Positions 47,433-56,616 of a stretch of 64,000 bases of DNA are shown piece by piece. The stretch is from Leptotrichia sp. HSP-536. GTDB lineage: Bacteria > Fusobacteriota > Fusobacteriia > Fusobacteriales > Leptotrichiaceae. The stretch covers positions 1,922,001 to 1,986,000 of the forward strand of contig NZ_CP165647.1 in the NCBI RefSeq assembly GCF_041199985.1. The letters run 5' to 3'. The translations under genes and the position numbers were made by a program. Under the pieces are notes generated by a model, which worked only from the letters and a program-made list of their open reading frames with translations, did no database searches and was not told the origin of the DNA. Every line of letters begins with the position of its first letter. Position 1 is the first letter of the stretch.

Positions 47433-48221
47433 TTAATTTACAATTTCATTATATATTTCTAATGCTTCAAGATTCTTTATTTTTTCTCTGGCTTTTTCCA
47501 GTGTTTCCAAATTTCCAACACTTGAAGCAACAAATAACCACATCATTTCTTGTTTAAATAAAACAAATTTTTTCAAGCTTTCTTTTTTCACATTTGCTAT
47601 GCTTAAATAATAGTCAATTCCTTTTTCATATTCTTTTTTATAAAAATAATTTTGAATTTTTGCCAATTGTATTTCCAGTTTTAAATTGAAAACTTCTTCT
47701 TCTGATAATCTAAATTGCTCCTGAATTTTCTTTTTATCAATTTCTACTAAAATTTCTTCAATTAATTTTGATTCTTCTTCTGACAATCCAACTTTTTTTA
47801 TATCAGATTCAACTAATTTTTCCCAAATAGGAGCCATTTTTTCAAAAATCGTCCCTGAAAACTCCTTTTTCATTCTTTTGAAAATATTTTTATCATAATT
47901 TGAAGGAGTATTACCGTAATAATATTTTAGATAGTCATAAAAACTATATTTTTTATACAAATCAAAATATTTTTGAATATTTCTTTTATTATTTTTAACT
48001 TCAGAATCTCTCGCCATCATTACATAATGATTAATCAAAATTTCTGATAAATAAAAATTTCTTTCATCTTTTTTTAGCAATTTTTCTATCTTATCTTTTA
48101 CTTCTTCATCTAAAATACTAAGATCTGATTCAAAATATTCAGTATACAAATCCGCTGTTTTTAAAATAATTTTGTTATTTAGTCCTATCTTTGATAAATC
48201 CTGCTGAATTTTTTCCTTCAT
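47433..48221 (-). CDS. Secreted-family paralogue that has lost its signal-peptide start
   Basis: A 262-residue product can start at the ATG at 48221 (MKEKIQQDLSKIG). In frame upstream, codons at 48219-48284 spell a signal peptide (KKILLSLALFCILNLNLNAL) like those of the paralogues at 49743 and 51802. However, no start codon precedes it: AGGAG is followed directly by the A run, and an in-frame TAG lies at 48288-48290. The ATG appears deleted, so the protein is either cytosolic or not made. The rest is a helical protein whose end (DYYLSIANVKKE...) aligns with the other copies. No known family. Confidence 0.55.
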   Translation of the reverse strand: MKEKIQQDLSKIGLNNKIILKTADLYTEYFESDLSILDEEVKDKIEKLLKKDERNFYLSEILINHYVMMARDSEVKNNKRNIQKYFDLYKKYSFYDYLKYYYGNTPSNYDKNIFKRMKKEFSGTIFEKMAPIWEKLVESDIKKVGLSEEESKLIEEILVEIDKKKIQEQFRLSEEEVFNLKLEIQLAKIQNYFYKKEYEKGIDYYLSIANVKKESLKKFVLFKQEMMWLFVASSVGNLETLEKAREKIKNLEALEIYNEIVN

Positions 48222-48322
48222 TGTTAAAGCATTTAAATTTAGGTTTAGGATACAAAATAATGCTAGCGATAAAAGTATTTTTTTCTCCTATTTTTTACTT
48301 ATTTATTTGAGTTTTAATATTT

Positions 48323-48748
48323 TTAATCTCTTACACCGTATTTCGCTTCGATATTTTTATAATTTTCTCCCAATATTTCATTTACGAATTTAAAAAAATC
48401 TAAATTTGCATTTTGACCTACAAAAACTGTTAATATTTTATCATCGTCATACACATAAAATTTATTGGCTTTAATATCAGTTCCTTTTCTTAAAAATATT
48501 CCTTCTGAAATTTCCTCATTCTCTTCTTCTTTCTCCAAAATAAGCATTCTAACGATTTTTTCTTTTTCTTTCAAATCTTTTAATTTAATTTTTTCTCAAA
48601 ATCTTTATTTTTCCCAAAAAAGGTAAGTTGACAATTTAATCCTTTACATTCAAAACCCAATTAAAAATCTTTTCTTATCATCTATTCTTGCTTCAATATA
48701 ATCAAATTTTTTTAAATTAACAATTTGTTTTATTTGTTCATCATCTGA
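48323..48748 (-). pseudogene. Fragmented gene of unknown family
   Basis: Three overlapping frames give FDYIEARIDDKKRFLIGF, then ECKGLNCQLTFFGKNKDFEK, then LKEKEKIVRMLILEKEEENE and on to KFYVYDDDKILTVFVGQNAN. The last 83 codons (from 48574) are open. Shifts fall at short A or T runs. I recognise no family; a Tyr/Asp-rich beta-strand pattern recurs in the pieces. Confidence 0.5.
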
Positions 48749-48754
48749 AAGTAA

Positions 48755-49743
48755 TTAAAATTTTTTTCTTTTATCTTCTAAATGAATATCGCTTTCAATA
48801 GTTTCATCTTTTTCAGAATTTTCCATAATTCTTTTAACCATTTCAGTATCTTGAAGTTTTTTTGTCAATTTTTCAAGTTTTGTAATTTCTTTTTCTGACA
48901 TTTCTCCAAAAAATCCTTTCAAAGCCATTATCATCTGAATTGTCATAACAGTCATCATTTCTTTATTTTTATTATATTCTGCCACTTCCTTAGAAATCTG
49001 TTTATTCGCAATTTTATTTATAAAATCATTGACCATTCCTTCTGTATCACCTGCTACTGCTTTTAGAATACCGCCAGCCATAAAAAAATTAGTTGATCAG
49101 AATATTCTCTTCATCAGAAATTCTGTATTTTTCCTCAAATCTTTATTATTAAGTATTTTATCAATTTCCTCCATTTTTTGCATTATTTCATTTATTTTTG
49201 GCTTAACTGTTTTCAAATTATTATCTTCATTTATATTTTTTGATTCCTTTGATAAATACTCAAAAAATCTATTACTTTCAAATAATACTGATTATTACTA
49301 ATACTTTTAACTTTTTCAAAATATTTATTTTTCTCAGTTTTTTCTTTTGAGCTGATCCAAAAATTCTTTCCCAAAAGAAATTTTTTCTATCTTCAGAAAT
49401 ATTTGTTTTCAAATATTCTGAAATATACTTCTCTTTTTAGGATCATTCTCTGTTCTAGTCAAAAAATAGAATTCTATTAATCTTTCCAAAGCAACGTAAT
49501 TTCTTTTATCCTTTAAATAAATTTTTTCCCATTTATCTCTATCTTCTGTTGATACTTCCCCATCTTCGTTTTTCGTTGTAAATCCTCTCCAGTTTCTTTA
49601 TCCAATTTCACAGTTTCATCAATAATTTCCTGTTTCACCCCAACTTTTGATAAATCCTGCTGAATTTTCTCTTTCATTGTTAAAGCATTTAAATTTAGGG
49701 TTAATATGCAAAATAATGTTAATAATAAAAGTATTTTTTTCAT
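48755..49743 (-). pseudogene. Decayed secreted-family paralogue
   Basis: The 5' part (49743-49513) keeps a signal peptide (KKILLLLTLFCILTLNLNAL) and MKEKIQQDLSKVGVKQEIID, closely matching the paralogues. The middle has many shifts but still reads ALERLIEFYFLTRTENDPKK, then SKESKNINEDNNLKTVKPKI. The last part (49081-48755) is open, and its end (MVKRIMENSE) aligns with the end of the intact copy (LYRIFEKL). Most shifts are at A/T runs. The gene is between cbiG and cbiH. Confidence 0.75.
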
Positions 49744-49757
49744 GGTTATTTCCTTTC

Positions 49758-50777
49758 TTAATTTTCAATTTCCTCTTCAAAAATCGACAATGTCATACCA
49801 TCCAGTTTTATTTTTTTTGCTAAAAATGTTCCTTTCCCGCTGGAAGCAAGAAATGCACAAGGCTCAGAAACTCCATAAACTCCAATAGTTTTCTTCACAT
49901 ATTCTGATTTTTCTTCAATCAAATCTTCCAGTTTCAAAATTTCTTCCTTTTCAAAAAATTTTATTGGGATATCAAGTTCCTTCATCGCTTCAAGAAGTCC
50001 TATTTCATCAGATTTTACCCAGGCAGATGCTGCCATTTTTATAGCTGAAAGCTCTAAATTCTGTTTATCCATTGCATATCTTAGTTTTTCGATAATGTGT
50101 TCCTTGCTAACTCCTCTTTTGCAGCCAATACCAATAAAAATATTCTGCGGAATAATTTTTGAGATTTCAATATTTTTTCTATTTGACACAATTATTGCTC
50201 CAGCACTGTTTTCATCGTGATTTATAATGTTTTTTGGTAAATGAAGGCTTACATTTTCTCCATTTACAATTAACGAAGTTACTCTCTTTGCTTCATCCAA
50301 ATCATTTAATTTGGCTTTGATTTTTTGTGATAATGTATCGACTGCTATTTTTCCACCAACATCAGATGCTGTTGTAATTACTGGAATTGCTCCTATTCCA
50401 CTAGCAATCTTTTTACATTCTTCATTTGCCCCTCCAAGATGTCCCGAAAGCAATGAAATCACAAAATTAGCGTGATCATCAATCGTTATAACTGCAGGAT
50501 CAGTATCTTTGCTTTTAAATTTTCCTTCAATAATTCTCACAACTGCCCCAGTCGCTGCGACGAATATGTGTAAATCATATTTATTAAATGTCTTTTCCAG
50601 TAAAATTGGCACTCTTTCATTTATTACAATTAAATCTTCGTTATTTTCATTTTCAAGATTTAGCAAGTTAGCTACTCTTCCTGATACGTAAATATGCAAA
50701 TTATTGTATACATTTTCTTTTACTTTTAAACAAGTTTTATATCCGTTTTTGCTTACGCAATAAATTGCTGTTCTCAT
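49758..50777 (-). CDS. cbiG: Cobalt-precorrin-5A hydrolase
   Basis: A 339-residue CbiG that opens the delta-lactone ring in anaerobic cobalamin synthesis. The core shows ATGAVVRIIEGKFKSKDTDP, SLLSGHLGGANE, and PVITTASDVGGKIAVDTL. The C-terminal domain (FIGIGCKRGVSKEHI, then KSDEIGLLEAM and CAFLASSGKGTFLAKKIK) is complete. ATG at 50777 has AAAGGAGAG. It is flanked on both sides by members of the secreted paralogue family, an unusual setting for a biosynthetic gene. Confidence 0.93.
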   Translation of the reverse strand: MRTAIYCVSKNGYKTCLKVKENVYNNLHIYVSGRVANLLNLENENNEDLIVINERVPILLEKTFNKYDLHIFVAATGAVVRIIEGKFKSKDTDPAVITIDDHANFVISLLSGHLGGANEECKKIASGIGAIPVITTASDVGGKIAVDTLSQKIKAKLNDLDEAKRVTSLIVNGENVSLHLPKNIINHDENSAGAIIVSNRKNIEISKIIPQNIFIGIGCKRGVSKEHIIEKLRYAMDKQNLELSAIKMAASAWVKSDEIGLLEAMKELDIPIKFFEKEEILKLEDLIEEKSEYVKKTIGVYGVSEPCAFLASSGKGTFLAKKIKLDGMTLSIFEEEIEN

Positions 50778-50827
50778 TTTCTCTCCTTTTCATATTTGAT
50801 TTGTAAGCAATTTTTTTATACTTATTT

Positions 50828-51802
50828 TTACAGTTTTTCAAATATTCTATAAAGTTTACTTTTTTCTAATTTTTTTGAAAATTCTGCACTTTCTTTTTCA
50901 TCATCTGACACTAGTATTACCATTATTCTCAAATACATATTTTCCAATATTATATTGTATTTTATTGAATCTTCTGTCATTTTTTCATTATTTGCAATAT
51001 TTCTTAAATAATAATCAGTTGCTTCTTTTATAGTTTTTATTTTAAATTCTCCATCCTGTTTCAAATCTTTTTGCATTATCTCATTAATTTTCGAAAGATT
51101 TAATAACAACTCAAAAGAGTAAACTAACTCGTCTACAACACCAAATTCTCTTTTGTTTTCTTCTGATTGAAAGAAATCTTTAACTATTTTCATTTTTTCA
51201 ACTTGTTTTTTAGATATTTCCTGAATTTCTTTCATCTTTTTTTCATTAGTTGCAGTATCTACGATAAGTTGACTAAAATTTTGGCTGTCTCTCAATATAT
51301 CAATATCCATCATCACTATTTCAATTAAATTATAAACAGCAGGCTTTTCCTTGTATTTTTCTTTAATTTTGTCAAAATATTCTTGAGCCTTTTTCTTTTC
51401 TCCTATTTGGTAATAATATAGTCCTGTTGCACTCCATTTATCAAAATCGGTAATTCCTTTATCTTTTAAGTTTTCTTCATTTATTTTTTGTGCCTTTAAA
51501 GTATTCTTATTTCCACCTTTTTTCAAATACATTGCCGATAGATACTGCTTAATTACGATGTTATTTTTATCTTTTTTCAGTAACATTTCTGCTCTGTCAA
51601 TCAAACTGTCAATTTCATCTTGCTGTGGAATAATAGATATTTTACCTCTTGAATCTAACAAAAAGTCCGATGTTTCATCAATTACACGTTGTTTCACTCC
51701 TCTTTTTGAAAGCGTTTCCTGAACATTTTCCCTTAAAGTATACGCATTCAAGCCAAAATTTATTGTTAAAAAAACTGTAATTGCGAAAATTATTTTTTTC
51801 AT
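50828..51802 (-). CDS. Secreted helical-repeat protein, intact member of a local paralogue family
   Basis: A 324-residue protein with a signal peptide (MKKIIFAITVFLTINFGLNA) and the family start TLRENVQETLSKRGVKQRVI. The mature part is helical, with TPR-like pairs (IKQYLSAMYLKKGG, then LYYYQIGEKKKAQEYFDKIK). No named family is recognised. Two further copies (49743-48755 and 48284-47433) are broken, so this is the only intact one. ATG at 51802 has GGAAGG; an in-frame TTG two codons earlier is rejected. It is extracytoplasmic; function unknown. Confidence 0.75.
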   Translation of the reverse strand: MKKIIFAITVFLTINFGLNAYTLRENVQETLSKRGVKQRVIDETSDFLLDSRGKISIIPQQDEIDSLIDRAEMLLKKDKNNIVIKQYLSAMYLKKGGNKNTLKAQKINEENLKDKGITDFDKWSATGLYYYQIGEKKKAQEYFDKIKEKYKEKPAVYNLIEIVMMDIDILRDSQNFSQLIVDTATNEKKMKEIQEISKKQVEKMKIVKDFFQSEENKREFGVVDELVYSFELLLNLSKINEIMQKDLKQDGEFKIKTIKEATDYYLRNIANNEKMTEDSIKYNIILENMYLRIMVILVSDDEKESAEFSKKLEKSKLYRIFEKL

Positions 51803-51846
51803 AACCAATTTTCCTTCCTACTTTTTTAATTTTTCTAAAAAAATTT

Positions 51847-52614
51847 TTAAACTTCCATCCTAAACACATTAATTACTGCCGTTTCATAAGGATGAGCCTC
51901 TTTTACCAGATAATATGCCAGTTCCTCAAATTCTCTTTTTACTCTGAACTTCATTATTTTTTCATCTGCAACACTTGATTTTCCAACTTCCCCATCAAAA
52001 GGACTTCCACCTTCCAAAGTTTTCCAGTGTCCGATTCCGTCAATTGTAGAATAAACATCTGCGTAAAAGCCTTCTGTTAAAAAATTGTATTTTTGTAAAT
52101 TTTCCACAATTTTTTCCACATAATTTTCTGGTACAAAAACTTCAAAACAGCTATATTTTTGCTTAAACTCTAGCTTTGAGTTAATTACGTTGTCATTTTC
52201 ATAATCTAAAGTTAAGTAGAAAAATGGAGAATTTTCAAATAATAATTTTAAAAATATTTTATCGCCTTCCCATAATTCCAAGTTTAAAACTTCATCTTTC
52301 GGAATCCATTTCAAGTCCCCTTCATCACATTCCTTTTCTACTCCAGAAAAATCTGAACTTGTGTAAACATATATAAATAAAGGCTCGTCTTCATTATAGT
52401 TAAAAATCACAATTCCTCTATATTTATAAGTATTCAATTTATATCCTGTTTCTTCCCAAACTTCCCGAGTCAAACACTGTTCAGGAATTTCCCCGTTTTC
52501 CAGCTTTCCGCCAACACCAATCCATTTTCCCTTATTTATATCAATTTCTTTTTTGTTTCTATATAACATCAAATATTTATTATCCTTTTCAAGATAACAT
52601 AATGTTGCAATCAT
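51847..52614 (-). CDS. NUDIX hydrolase fused to a NIF3/YqfO-type PII-like domain
   Basis: A 255-residue fusion. Residues 1-140 are a NUDIX domain with a complete box: GGKLENGEIPEQ, then LTREVWEETGYKL. It should hydrolyse a nucleoside diphosphate-linked substrate (MutT-like). Residues about 155-255 (FEVFVPENYVEKIVENL, then IDGIGHWKTLEGGSPFDGEV, then AHPYETAVINVFRM) match the PII-like insert domain of NIF3/YqfO proteins, whose AHPYE motif is diagnostic. ATG at 52614 has GAGGAG. The fusion suggests that the small domain senses a ligand that tunes hydrolysis; inference. Confidence 0.85.
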   Translation of the reverse strand: MIATLCYLEKDNKYLMLYRNKKEIDINKGKWIGVGGKLENGEIPEQCLTREVWEETGYKLNTYKYRGIVIFNYNEDEPLFIYVYTSSDFSGVEKECDEGDLKWIPKDEVLNLELWEGDKIFLKLLFENSPFFYLTLDYENDNVINSKLEFKQKYSCFEVFVPENYVEKIVENLQKYNFLTEGFYADVYSTIDGIGHWKTLEGGSPFDGEVGKSSVADEKIMKFRVKREFEELAYYLVKEAHPYETAVINVFRMEV

Positions 52615-52629
52615 TTTTTTCTCCTCTTT

Positions 52630-52992
52630 TTATAATTTATTTTTCAAATACTTTTTTAAAATCGGAATATGACTAATTTCAGGAGTCTTGCTTGCAAAAA
52701 CCATTGTAACATTTTTTGAAATTAGTTCAGTTTTTATTTTTTGTAAAAACTTATCAAAATCAAGATTTTTTTCCAATTCATTCAAATATCCTGCTGAAAA
52801 CGTTTCAAAATCAATTCTTCCTTTGTGGTAATTTTCCCTAAGCTCCTTTGTAGGTGTAATTTCCTTTGCCCAGTAATCAATTTTGGCATCTTCTTTTTTT
52901 ATTCCCCTTGCCCACAGTCTATCTACGAACACTCTAAAACCATCATTTTTTTCAGGTTCTTCATAAATTCTTTTCCAATTTAATCTATTCAT
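52630..52992 (-). CDS. DUF488 family protein (YeaO-like)
   Basis: A 120-residue protein with the DUF488 signatures: WKRIYEEPEKNDGFRVFVDR, LWARGIKKEDAKID and WAKEITPTKELRENYH. The family is small, cytosolic and of unknown biochemical role. The stop lies 15 bases before the NUDIX gene, so they form one transcript. ATG at 52992 has AAAGGAAAG. Repeat family B copy 5 lies just upstream. Confidence 0.88.
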   Translation of the reverse strand: MNRLNWKRIYEEPEKNDGFRVFVDRLWARGIKKEDAKIDYWAKEITPTKELRENYHKGRIDFETFSAGYLNELEKNLDFDKFLQKIKTELISKNVTMVFASKTPEISHIPILKKYLKNKL

Positions 52993-53102
52993 TTTTAATC
53001 TTTCCTTTTTTTGAATTTATATCTTTTGTAATTATAACATATTTTTTTGAAAAATACTTTTAAAATTTGTAATAAGTTCAAAATTAGTTTTACATAAAAA
53101 AT

Positions 53103-53213
53103 ATAGTAGAAATATTTTAAGACTGAACTTAAAAGTTATGGCTATTCTATTTAGATTTTAGGTTTATATTTTTTTTATACTTTGATTTTAAACAGATTTG
53201 AGAATATAATAAA
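53103..53213. repeat. Repeat family B, copy 5
   Basis: TAAGACTGAACTTAAAAG, TTATGGCTATTCTATTTAG, then TTTTAAACAGATTTGAGAAT: the same order as copy 3. It lies upstream of the DUF488 gene and downstream of cbiT, separated from family A copy 4 by about 55 bases. Confidence 0.55.
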
Positions 53214-53267
53214 AAAGTCTATTATTTTTTTAAATAGACTTTTGATATATAATTTATGTATGTTTAT

Positions 53268-53380
53268 ACTATTCCCCATTTGAATAACAGATTTATTATA
53301 AATTTCAAATCACACACTATTTAGCAAGGGTCAAGACCCCTTGTTATTAAAAAGTTTCTATCTTTTAAATAGGGTTTAGT
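53268..53380. repeat. Palindromic repeat family A, copy 4
   Basis: The ends pair as ACTATTCCCCATTT and AAATAGGGTTTAGT. The centre CAAGGGTCAAGACCCCTTG is nearly a perfect palindrome. It lies 27 bases after the cbiT stop. Confidence 0.75.
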
Positions 53381-53407
53381 ATTAAAATTAAAATACTTTA
53401 TAATTAA

Positions 53408-53977
53408 TTATTTCTTCGCAGTAATCACATAAATTGGATTTTCTGCCATCATCATATTAAAATCCTTAACTTTTCTATTTTTACTCACAATTAACTGACA
53501 AATATCCACATCTTTAAAGTCGTATTTTTTCAATTCCTCAACAGCCGTGAAAATATTTTCCAGTACGATAAAGTTTAGTACTAAAATTCCATCGTCAACA
53601 AGGTTATCATAAGAATATTTTATAATTTCCACCAGATTTCCAGCAGAACCTCCAATAAAAATTTTATTAAACTTTGTATTCAAGTCTTTTAGTCCATCTG
53701 GAGCCATTCCCTTAATCACAGTAACATTTTTCAAATCAAATTTTTCTACATTTTTATAAATCAGCTCAACCGCCTCATCATTTCTCTCGATTACAAAAAC
53801 TTTTCCGTTTCGTGCAAATCTCGCCATTTCCATACTAACAGAACCAGTTCCGCCGCCAATGTCAAGACAAATATCGTCATCTTTCATCTCCATTTTCCCA
53901 AGACTTACAAAACGGATTTCCTCTTTTGTCATTGGCACTTTTCCTCTCAAAAATTCTTCATCTTTTATATGATACAT
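53408..53977 (-). CDS. cbiT: Cobalt-precorrin-6B C15-methyltransferase (decarboxylating)
   Basis: A 189-residue CbiT. The N-terminal GKVPMTKEEIRFVSLGKM is the family signature and CLDIGGGTGSVSMEMA is the SAM-binding loop; KIFIGGSAGNLVEII follows. It methylates C15 and decarboxylates the ring side chain in anaerobic cobalamin synthesis, normally with CbiE, which is not in the window. ATG at 53977 has AAGGAGAG. Confidence 0.94.
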   Translation of the reverse strand: MYHIKDEEFLRGKVPMTKEEIRFVSLGKMEMKDDDICLDIGGGTGSVSMEMARFARNGKVFVIERNDEAVELIYKNVEKFDLKNVTVIKGMAPDGLKDLNTKFNKIFIGGSAGNLVEIIKYSYDNLVDDGILVLNFIVLENIFTAVEELKKYDFKDVDICQLIVSKNRKVKDFNMMMAENPIYVITAKK

Positions 53978-54064
53978 TTTTCTCTCCTTATTTAAGTATA
54001 GTTTAAAAAGAAAGTCAAGAATAAATCCTAACTTTCTAATGTTTTTTATTATTATATTTTTAAA

Positions 54065-55429
54065 TTAATTTTTCAACGCCTGAATTGGCGGAGCTACTTT
54101 TCCACCACGATTAATTAATACAGAGCAGTCTAAATTATTTATGTTTATAATATCTGCTTCTCCGAGAAGTCCTCCAAATACTACTCTATCTCCCGCTTTC
54201 TTTCCAGGAACTGGGATTACCCTAACTGCAGTAGTTTTGCTGTTTACCATTCCAATTGCCATTTCATCAGCTATTATTCCAGAAATTACAGCTTCTGAGG
54301 TATCACCTGGAATAGCTATCATATCAAGCCCGACAGAACATACACAAGTCATCGCCTCCAGTTTTTCAAGTGTCAAATATCCTTTGCTTGTAGCTTCAAT
54401 CATTCCTTGATCTTCACTTACCGGGATAAATGCTCCTGTTAAGCCTCCGACACGAGTTGCAGCCATTGCTCCGCCTTTTTTCACAGCGTCATTTAAAATT
54501 GCAAGTGCAAGTGTTGTTCCGTAAGCTCCGACTGCTTCTAGTCCAAATTCTTCCAGTACATTTCCGACACTGTCGCCTACCGCTGGAGTTGGTGCAAGTG
54601 ATAAGTCAATTATTCCAAATTCAACGCCAAGTCTTTCGGCAACTTCCTTTCCAATTAATTCTCCCATTCTTGTGATTTTGAAACTTACTTTTTTTATTGC
54701 TTCTGTTATTTCGTCAATTTTTGCAGTTTTTGAAATATTGGCAAGCGTGTGTCTGACAACTCCTGGTCCGCTTATTCCCACATTCAGCACAACATCTGGA
54801 TTTTCTACGCCGTGAAATGCACCCGCCATAAACGGATTATCAGGAACAGCATTTGTAAATACGACAAATTTTGCAGCCGCCAGTCCATCTGAATCTTTTG
54901 AAAGTTCAGCTAACTCTTTTACAGTTTTTCCCATCATTTTTACAGCATCCAAGTTAATTCCTGACTTTGTAGAGCCTACGTTTACAGAAGAACAAACTCT
55001 GTCTGTTTCAGAAAGTGCTTTTGGAATACTGTTTATCAGCTTAATATCTCCTTTTGTAAAGCCTTTGTCCACAAGTGCCGAGAATCCTCCAATAAAGTCA
55101 ATTCCAATTGTTTTTGCCGCTTTATCTAGCGCTTTTGCGAAAATTGTGTAATCTTCTGCATTTGTTGCATTTCCAATTATTGAAATTGGAGTGACTGAAA
55201 CTCTTTTGTTAATAATTGGCATATTGTATTTACTTGCCACTTCATCGGCGATTTTTACTAAATCTTTTCCATTTTCTGTAATTTTGTTATAAATGTTTTC
55301 CGCTGTCTTTTCGGCATCTGTATCAATGCAATCAAGCAGGCTTATTCCCATTGTGACGGTTCTTACGTCAAGGTGCTGCATTTCAACCATATCTATCGTT
55401 TCCAGTATCTCATCAGGTAATAAATTCAT
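54065..55429 (-). CDS. PFL family protein (UPF0210/DUF711)
   Basis: A 454-residue protein matching the DUF711/UPF0210 family, distantly related in fold to pyruvate formate-lyase-type glycyl-radical enzymes. Signatures are VRTVTMGISLLDC, NVGSTKSGINLDAVKMMG and LSLAPTPAVGDSVGNVLE, and the end VLINRGGKVAPPIQALKN. The biochemical role is unknown. It follows the ACT-domain gene by 50 bases; the ACT/UPF0210 pair is conserved across bacteria, and the ACT protein probably senses a ligand for it. ATG at 55429 has TAGGAGG. Confidence 0.92.
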   Translation of the reverse strand: MNLLPDEILETIDMVEMQHLDVRTVTMGISLLDCIDTDAEKTAENIYNKITENGKDLVKIADEVASKYNMPIINKRVSVTPISIIGNATNAEDYTIFAKALDKAAKTIGIDFIGGFSALVDKGFTKGDIKLINSIPKALSETDRVCSSVNVGSTKSGINLDAVKMMGKTVKELAELSKDSDGLAAAKFVVFTNAVPDNPFMAGAFHGVENPDVVLNVGISGPGVVRHTLANISKTAKIDEITEAIKKVSFKITRMGELIGKEVAERLGVEFGIIDLSLAPTPAVGDSVGNVLEEFGLEAVGAYGTTLALAILNDAVKKGGAMAATRVGGLTGAFIPVSEDQGMIEATSKGYLTLEKLEAMTCVCSVGLDMIAIPGDTSEAVISGIIADEMAIGMVNSKTTAVRVIPVPGKKAGDRVVFGGLLGEADIININNLDCSVLINRGGKVAPPIQALKN

Positions 55430-55479
55430 TTTTCCCTCCTAAATTCTTAAATAATTGCTTTTGAAAAATTCTGAAAAAA

Positions 55480-55755
55480 TTATATTCTGTGCATTGCCTT
55501 GAAAATATTTTCATGCTGCAAGAAAACTCTTACTCCAATTTTCTCCTCAACATCTTTAAATTTCTCCTGCAATCCTTTTATATCTGTATTTTTTTCTGCT
55601 TCCACAAGCATAATCATCGCAAAAATATCATTTTCAAAGACCTTTTGTGTTATGTCAATAATATTTAAGCTAAGTTCGCTTAATTTTGTTGATACATTCG
55701 CAACAATTCCTGTTTTATCTGTTCCAATAACTGTGATAACGATTCTATCGTTCAT
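55480..55755 (-). CDS. ACT domain protein (UPF0237)
   Basis: A 91-residue single ACT domain: RIVITVIGTDKTGIVANVS, LSLNIIDITQKVFEN and IFAMIMLVEAEK. Such proteins bind amino acids or related ligands at dimer interfaces. It is paired with the UPF0210 gene just downstream. ATG at 55755 has TTGGAGG. Confidence 0.93.
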   Translation of the reverse strand: MNDRIVITVIGTDKTGIVANVSTKLSELSLNIIDITQKVFENDIFAMIMLVEAEKNTDIKGLQEKFKDVEEKIGVRVFLQHENIFKAMHRI

Positions 55756-55848
55756 TCTGATACCTCCAATTTTAAAATTTAAATACTTTAATATATTAAA
55801 ATTATCTCATAAATCTGGGCATTTAGCAAGAACTTGTTTTTGAAACTT

Positions 55849-56396
55849 ACGACAAACGTATGAATATTTTAAACCGTTCCTTTGTATTTAACCAATTTTT
55901 TTACACTGACATTTCTATATATCAAAAAATAATTTTAAATATCTCCTTACATCTAGCGATATAATATATCTTTTTATCCTTCTGCTAAATTTCTTTCTGA
56001 ACGGCAGCTCTTCCAGTATCAATATCGCTAATTTCCTTAGAATATTTAAATTCCTTGCCATATTTTTGTTCAATGTCCTGTTTGCATCTTCTCTGCCTGA
56101 AGACAGAAATAGCCTTTCTTCTTTCTTATCTTTTCAATGCTTTAAGATACAGTTTTCCAAATTCCTCAATCTCTTCCCAGTATTCAACATTCCCAAGCAT
56201 GGCAAAAAGAGTAATCACGACAATGTCACTTAACTTGTGTTTTATTTTTGAATCCTGCCGCTTGTTCTCTATTTGAGTAAGATATTAACGATTCTTTCAG
56301 ATTTTGGTTATCTTCTGACATTTTTACCAGCTTCTTTCATAAGAGATGTCAGTAATATTATACCTCTTTTTTAGATTTTTTTCATGCGTTTGTCGT
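55849..56396 (-). mobile_element. ISAs1-like insertion-sequence remnant with intact ends
   Basis: The ends ACGACAAACGTATGAA (55849-55864) and TTCATGCGTTTGTCGT (56381-56396) pair at 15 of 16 positions. The 548-base interior holds only pieces of a transposase. No target duplication is evident. Because both ends are kept, it could still be moved by a related transposase supplied elsewhere. Confidence 0.75.
55925..56330 (-). pseudogene. ISAs1-family transposase fragments
   Basis: The minus strand reads KIKHKLSDIVVITLFAMLGN and then EYWEEIEEFGKLYLKALKR, the N-terminal domain of ISAs1 transposases. After a deletion and shift come REDANRTLNKNMARNLNILR and KLAILILEELPFRKKFSRR, typical of the C-terminus. 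The catalytic centre is missing, so it is inactive. Confidence 0.75.
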
Positions 56397-56442
56397 GTTC
56401 TTTTTTTTAGTTTTAAAATATGAAAAACTCCTTGAAATTAAA

Positions 56443-56470
56443 TTGAAAAAATGATATGATTAAATATACT
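56443..56470 (+). promoter_or_regulatory. Putative sigma-70 promoter upstream of nth
   Basis: TTGAAA (56443-56448), 16 bases, TATACT (56465-56470). It lies about 145 bases before the nth start and just outside the ISAs1-like remnant. Confidence 0.5.
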
Positions 56471-56616
56471 AAATTACATAAAAATTGTATAAGTAATGTT
56501 TTTTCTGTAAGTATAATGGTAAAAAAGAAGTATAAAGGATTTTTTATTTATTTTATCCATTACATTTTTTTATTTTGGAAATAATAAAAAATATGCACTA
56601 AATTTGGGGAGAAAAA

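Noticed and set aside
56397..56616. Cobalamin riboswitch or T-box leader
   Set aside because: No conserved B12-box or T-box sequence was seen here or ahead of the cbi genes.
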